A DNA stretch of 64,000 nucleotides from Euryarchaeota archaeon Ods02. Lineage in GTDB: Archaea > Halobacteriota > Halobacteria > Halobacteriales > Halorutilaceae. The position numbers were made by a program, and so were the translations under genes. The stretch spans positions 1 through 64,000 of the forward strand of contig JAQZDA010000008.1 of the NCBI GenBank assembly GCA_028751075.1. Reading direction: 5' to 3'. Position 1 is the stretch's first letter; the number at the start of each line of letters is the position of its first letter. Shown here one piece after another: positions 60,322-64,000 of this stretch. The notes beneath the pieces are model-generated. The model had not been told where the DNA came from, did not search any database, and saw only the letters and a list, made by a program, of their open reading frames with translations.

Positions 60322-61440
60322 ATGGCGATAGAACGAGACTTCGTCGAACGCGGCATGCGACGCAGCCGCATCGACGAGTTCCTCAGCGATGAGCTCGCCC
60401 GCGCAGGCTACGGAGGCATGGAGATGGCTAGGACGCCGATGGGCACCGAGATAACTCTGAAGGCGGAGAAACCCGGCATGGTCATCGGGAAAGGCGGGCA
60501 GAACATCCGCGAGCTAACCACCGACCTCGAGGACGAGTTCGAGTTCGAGGACCTCCAGATCGACGTGCAGGAGGTCGACGAACCCGACCTCAACGCACGC
60601 ATCGTCGCCGACAAGCTCGCTAACGCCCTCGAACGCGGATGGTACTTCCGCGACGCAGGCCGCACCACCCTCAGCCGCATCATGGAGAGCGGCGCCCTCG
60701 GCGCCGAGATCGTGTTCAGCGGCAAGGTCACTGGTGCGCGTTCGCGCGTGGTGAAGTACAAGCAGGGCTACATCAAGCACTGCGGCGACCCCGCGGAGAC
60801 CATCGTCCAGAAGGGATACGGAACCGCGGTCATGAAGCTCGGAACCATAGGGGTCCAGGTACGGATTATCCCGCCGGACGCCGAGCTACCTGACAAGTTC
60901 GAGGTCGCCGTCGACGCCGACACCGAGGGCATGGTGCCCGACGCCGCGCAGACCGACGTCCAGGTGGAGGCAGCAGGCAGCGGCGGCATCGAGGAGATGG
61001 TCGAGGAACCCGAAGCCGTCGAAGGCGCTCCGACGGAGACTCCGGAAGGCAGCCCCCTCGACGAGCTACCCGGCGAAGGAGAAGAGGAAGAGGGAGCGGA
61101 GGCGGTCGAGGAGGAGCCGGAGGAATCCGACGCCGACGAAGACGAACCCGAGGCGGGGGAGGAGGCCGAGCCAGAGCCTGTCGAGGACGAAGCCGCGGCA
61201 GACGAAGCCGACGAGGAAGCCGCCGCGGAAGCAGAGGAAGCCGAAGCCGCCGACGAAGACCAGGAAGATGCGGCGGACTCCGGCGGCGTCGACGCACCGG
61301 ACTCCATCGAGGAGCTCGAGGAGCTGTCGTACCGCGAGCTCCAGAGCCTCGCGAAAGAAGCCGGCGTGAAGGCTAACCTCAAGACCGAGGAGATGGTGGA
61401 CCGCATCGCTGAAGAGCTCGACATCGGAGGTGGTAGCTGA
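60322..61440 (+). CDS. rps3: 30S ribosomal protein uS3 with extra C-terminal domain
   Basis: 372 aa. Residues 1-~210: KH domain [20 protein letters not shown] and the C-terminal S3 fold with [18 protein letters not shown]. Residues ~225-322 are an acidic linker. Residues ~327-369 form a helical domain ([39 protein letters not shown]) resembling SAP/HeH/Rho-N helix-extended folds. Its stop is one base into rpl29. Confidence 0.96.
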   Translation: MAIERDFVERGMRRSRIDEFLSDELARAGYGGMEMARTPMGTEITLKAEKPGMVIGKGGQNIRELTTDLEDEFEFEDLQIDVQEVDEPDLNARIVADKLANALERGWYFRDAGRTTLSRIMESGALGAEIVFSGKVTGARSRVVKYKQGYIKHCGDPAETIVQKGYGTAVMKLGTIGVQVRIIPPDAELPDKFEVAVDADTEGMVPDAAQTDVQVEAAGSGGIEEMVEEPEAVEGAPTETPEGSPLDELPGEGEEEEGAEAVEEEPEESDADEDEPEAGEEAEPEPVEDEAAADEADEEAAAEAEEAEAADEDQEDAADSGGVDAPDSIEELEELSYRELQSLAKEAGVKANLKTEEMVDRIAEELDIGGGS

Positions 61441-61658
61441 TGGCGATACTCCGCGCAGACGAGATACGTGAGCTCAGCGACGCAGAGATAGAGCAGGAGC
61501 TAGAGGACCTCGAGCAGGAGCTGCTCGCGGAGACCTCGGTGCAGGCAGCCGGTGGCGCACCCGACAACCCCGGTCGCCTCAGCGAGATAAAACGCACCAT
61601 CGCACGTATCAAGACCATCCAGACGGAGCGCGAGATGGAGCGGGAGGAAGAGGAATGA
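61440..61658 (+). CDS. rpl29: 50S ribosomal protein uL29
   Basis: 72 aa. [27 protein letters not shown] with [20 protein letters not shown], a two-helix uL29. One-base overlap with rps3. The usual rnp1 (RNase P subunit p29) does not follow it. Confidence 0.96.
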   Translation: MAILRADEIRELSDAEIEQELEDLEQELLAETSVQAAGGAPDNPGRLSEIKRTIARIKTIQTEREMEREEEE

Positions 61659-61711
61659 GCCAAGCAGACACGACAACCCATGATTCAGAGGTGACAAGAT
61701 GCAAGAGATAG
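61655..61711 (+). CDS. 18-codon frame between uL29 and uS17 (doubtful)
   Basis: [18 protein letters not shown] is the only frame in the 40-base gap between uL29 and uS17. The ATG overlaps the uL29 stop (ATGA). Too short to be a p29 remnant on sequence alone. It may be a coupling leader. Confidence 0.2.
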   Translation: MSQADTTTHDSEVTRCKR

Positions 61712-62043
61712 GTTACGACGTACCGGAGCCGGACGGCGAATGCGAGGACGACGACAACTGCCCGTTCTGCGGGTCGCTGTCACCTCGTGGAGCAGTCTTC
61801 GAAGGCGAGGTCGCGTCCACGGATATGGATAAGACCGTCGTCGTCGAACGCGAGTACGAGGTCAACGTACCGAAGTACGACAGATACATGCGACGCAGGA
61901 GCCGGACGCCCGCACATAGCCCTGAATGCATGGCTGTCGAGGAAGGCGACCTCGTCCGCATAGCGGAGTGTCGTCCACTGAGCAAGACGAAGAACTTCGT
62001 CGTCATCGAGGTAGTCGACGAGGAAGGAGGTGACGCAGCATGA
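61699..62043 (+). CDS. rps17: 30S ribosomal protein uS17
   Basis: 114 aa. [35 protein letters not shown], then [18 protein letters not shown] and [18 protein letters not shown]. The N-terminal CPFC could bind zinc. Overlaps rpl14 by 4 bases. Confidence 0.97.
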   Translation: MQEIGYDVPEPDGECEDDDNCPFCGSLSPRGAVFEGEVASTDMDKTVVVEREYEVNVPKYDRYMRRRSRTPAHSPECMAVEEGDLVRIAECRPLSKTKNFVVIEVVDEEGGDAA

Positions 62044-62438
62044 AGGGACTGAAGGCCGACATACCCAGGTCGATACCGAAGGGTGCGAAGCTGGTCTGCG
62101 CCGACAACACCGGCGCCCGCGAGCTAGGGTTGATCAGCGTGAAGAACTACCGCGGCGTCCGCAACCGGCAGCCGAAAGCCGGTGTCGGCGACGTCGTAGT
62201 GGTCAGCGTGAAGAAAGGCGACCCCGACATGCGGCGACAGGTGCTGGAAGCCGTCGTCGTACGTCAGAAGAAACCCTACCGCCGACCCGACGGCACACGC
62301 GTAGCCTTCGAGGACAACGCCGCCGTCATCGTCGACGACAACCGTGAGGCACGGGGCACGGAGATACGCGGCCCCATCGCCCGCGAAGCCGCCGACAGAT
62401 ACGGCGCGGTAGCAGGTACAGCCAAGATGATAGCATGA
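62040..62438 (+). CDS. rpl14: 50S ribosomal protein uL14
   Basis: 132 aa. [46 protein letters not shown] and [28 protein letters not shown] are the uL14 core. Overlaps uL24 by 4 bases. Confidence 0.97.
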   Translation: MKGLKADIPRSIPKGAKLVCADNTGARELGLISVKNYRGVRNRQPKAGVGDVVVVSVKKGDPDMRRQVLEAVVVRQKKPYRRPDGTRVAFEDNAAVIVDDNREARGTEIRGPIAREAADRYGAVAGTAKMIA

Positions 62439-62809
62439 CAGACACAGACAGCAGCCAGCCACGGAAGCAGAGGAAGTCGGCCGTCGAGGCACCTCTCCAT
62501 CAGTCGAACAACGAGGTGCACTCCACCTTGAGCGACGAGCTGCGGGAGGAGTACGGAACCCGTCGAGTCCGCGTCTCCGAGGGCGACACCGTCGAGATCA
62601 TGCGCGGAGACTTCAGCGGCCACGAGGCCCCCGTCGTCGGTGTCGACCTCGACAGCGAACGAGTTATAATCGAGGAAGCAGTCGTCGAGAAGACCGACGG
62701 CGAAGAGGTACCACGCCCCATCGAACCCTCTAACCTCCGGATAACGGAGCTCAACCTCTCCGACGAAAGACGGAGAGAACGCCTCAGAGAGAAGGGAGGT
62801 GAAGCATGA
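62435..62809 (+). CDS. rpl24: 50S ribosomal protein uL24
   Basis: 124 aa. [32 protein letters not shown] is archaeal uL24; the KOW motif is [26 protein letters not shown]. Overlaps eS4 by 4 bases. Confidence 0.97.
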   Translation: MTDTDSSQPRKQRKSAVEAPLHQSNNEVHSTLSDELREEYGTRRVRVSEGDTVEIMRGDFSGHEAPVVGVDLDSERVIIEEAVVEKTDGEEVPRPIEPSNLRITELNLSDERRRERLREKGGEA

Positions 62810-63519
62810 CGCATCAGAAACGCATCAGCGCACCCGAGAGCTGGCCTCTCGACCGTAAGAACACCGTATACACAGTTGGCGCGCAGGCGGGGCCGCACGA
62901 CGGTGAAGCGGTGCCGCTGCTCGTGTTCGTCCGCGACGTCCTCGGATACGTCGACAGCGCGAAGGAGCTACGGTACGCCATCGAGAACGGCGGCGTCGAG
63001 GTCAACGGAGACCCCGTCGACCCCCAGACGCCCGTCGGAACCTTCGACATAGTCGGCTTCCCCGGCCGCGACGAGTTCTTCCGTGTCTTCCCCGGTGAAG
63101 GCGGGAGGCTCGCTCTCGTCCCCGTCGAGGAGGACGCCGCAGGCGACAAGCTCGCCCGCGTCGAGGACAAGACCCCGCTGGAAGGCGGCCGCGTACAGCT
63201 CAACCTCCACAACGGAGCGAACGTAGAGGTCGAAGACGTCGACGACTACTCAACCAAGGACAGCGTCGTCGTAGACCTCGACTCCGGCGACATCGTGACG
63301 TCGTTCGAGTTCACCAAGGGATGCGCCGTCACCGCCGTCGACGGCAAACACAGCGGCGAGGTCGGAGAACTCGTCGACCGAACGGTGCACGAGGGCAGCG
63401 GAGACAACACCGTCGAGGTGGAGACCGAGGACGGCGGTTCGTTCGAGACCGTCGAGGAGTACGTCTTCGTCATCGGCGACGACGTGGACAGCCTCGAGGA
63501 ACAGGAGGCTGAAGTATGA
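62806..63519 (+). CDS. rps4e: 30S ribosomal protein eS4
   Basis: 237 aa. [18 protein letters not shown] and [38 protein letters not shown] (S4-like RNA-binding part), followed by the KOW region. The C-terminal ~40 residues are acidic. Overlaps uL5 by 4 bases. Confidence 0.97.
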   Translation: MTHQKRISAPESWPLDRKNTVYTVGAQAGPHDGEAVPLLVFVRDVLGYVDSAKELRYAIENGGVEVNGDPVDPQTPVGTFDIVGFPGRDEFFRVFPGEGGRLALVPVEEDAAGDKLARVEDKTPLEGGRVQLNLHNGANVEVEDVDDYSTKDSVVVDLDSGDIVTSFEFTKGCAVTAVDGKHSGEVGELVDRTVHEGSGDNTVEVETEDGGSFETVEEYVFVIGDDVDSLEEQEAEV

Positions 63520-64000
63520 CTCTGGAGGACGTTCACGAGATGCGGCAGCCGTACGTGGAGAAGGTCGTCGTCCACATGAGCGTCGGCGAGGGCGGTGTCG
63601 AGCTCAGGAATGCTGAGGAGATAGTCGAGGAGATCACCGGTCAGGAGACCGTGAGGACTCAGGCGAAGCAGAGTCTGCCGGAGTTCGGCATCCGCCGCGG
63701 AGACCCCATCGGATGCAAGACCACTCTCCGTGGTGAAGACGCCGAGGAGTTCCTCGATGAAGCGCTAGAGATAACGGAGGAGGTGCCACGTAGCTCGTTC
63801 GACGACAGCGGGAACTTCAGCTTCGGAGTCGAGGAGCACACGGACTTCCAGGAGATGGAGTACGACCCCGAGATAGGTATCTACGGTATGGACGTCACCG
63901 TCGCGCTCGCCCGCAAAGGCAAACGCGTCGAAAGACGCAGCGTGATGTCGAGGAAGCTGCCGGAGAGCCAGCGTCTCACTCCCGAAGACGCCGCGGCGTT
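63516..64000 (+). CDS. rpl5: 50S ribosomal protein uL5, 3' end outside the window
   Basis: The first 161 codons are seen. [27 protein letters not shown], then [33 protein letters not shown] and [18 protein letters not shown] are uL5 blocks. The rest lies beyond position 64000. Confidence 0.95.
   Translation, partial: MTLEDVHEMRQPYVEKVVVHMSVGEGGVELRNAEEIVEEITGQETVRTQAKQSLPEFGIRRGDPIGCKTTLRGEDAEEFLDEALEITEEVPRSSFDDSGNFSFGVEEHTDFQEMEYDPEIGIYGMDVTVALARKGKRVERRSVMSRKLPESQRLTPEDAAA

Noticed and set aside
1-64000. CRISPR array or Cas genes
   Set aside because: No regularly spaced repeats of 24-40 bases with unique spacers, and no Cas motif was seen in any translated frame. The tandem repeats found have no spacers.
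1-64000. Insertion sequence or transposase genes
   Set aside because: No DDE, HUH or serine-recombinase frame is recognisable; only the tRNA-linked T-arm copies hint at past integration.

Overview
The window comes from a GC-rich euryarchaeon of the haloarchaeal (Halobacteria-like) kind. Seen directly: very acidic proteins with Asp/Glu-rich tails, an archaeal TFB, haloarchaeal-type phosphomevalonate decarboxylase, an FtsZ2-type tubulin next to CdrS/CdrL-like regulators, a Tat-dependent lipoprotein, and an archaeal ribosomal-protein operon (uL3 to uL5). Codon use is odd for a classical haloarchaeon: isoleucine ATA and arginine AGG/AGA are common even in ribosomal protein genes. I therefore suspect a deep or unusual halophile lineage, but I cannot name it.

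Left part (1-20 kb). A minus-strand dtdA / small Asp-rich protein / guaAb / pyrG group is followed by a plus-strand HTH / KaiC-like ATPase / DUF2209-like / HflX operon. Then come mevalonate-pathway and PLP genes, RNase HI with its partner protein, TFB, a formyltransferase-like enzyme, a disulfide-type flavoprotein, diphthamide synthase and a run of membrane or envelope genes (DUF1109-like, YqaA-like, sulfatase). A Lrp/AsnC regulator ends this part.

Middle (20-42 kb). NcsA (tRNA thiolation) precedes a compact operon with type III RuBisCO, AMP phosphorylase and ribose-1,5-bisphosphate isomerase, which together form the archaeal AMP salvage pathway. Convergent to it is the cell-division block ftsZ2-cdrS, with cdrL and an unknown acidic protein upstream. 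tRNA-Tyr(GUA) follows, with copies of its T-arm downstream, a 15-G run and an HTH-PIN toxin-antitoxin pair. After that: a small zinc protein, a cupin/zinc-ribbon protein, a GIDE-like membrane protein, a copper P-type ATPase, two sensor kinases, alanine-glyoxylate-type aminotransferase, a saccharopine-dehydrogenase-like enzyme and a quinone-reductase-like alcohol dehydrogenase.

Right part (42-64 kb). An ion and solute homeostasis island carries an APC permease fused to UspA domains, a UspA protein, a potassium channel with two nucleotide-binding regulatory domains, two CPA2 antiporters with TrkA-N domains, a second APC permease and a tandem UspA. Isochorismatase-family, lipoate-ligase-family and AI-2E-family genes lead to the ribosomal operon, which starts with a SPOUT methyltransferase and runs off the right edge inside uL5.

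The most unexpected signals are a 12-bp hairpin that buries the first AUG of the ribosomal operon, a SAP/HeH-like domain at the C-terminus of uS3, a G7 run where the KaiC-like gene meets a gene that has no start codon, and T-arm duplications behind tRNA-Tyr.
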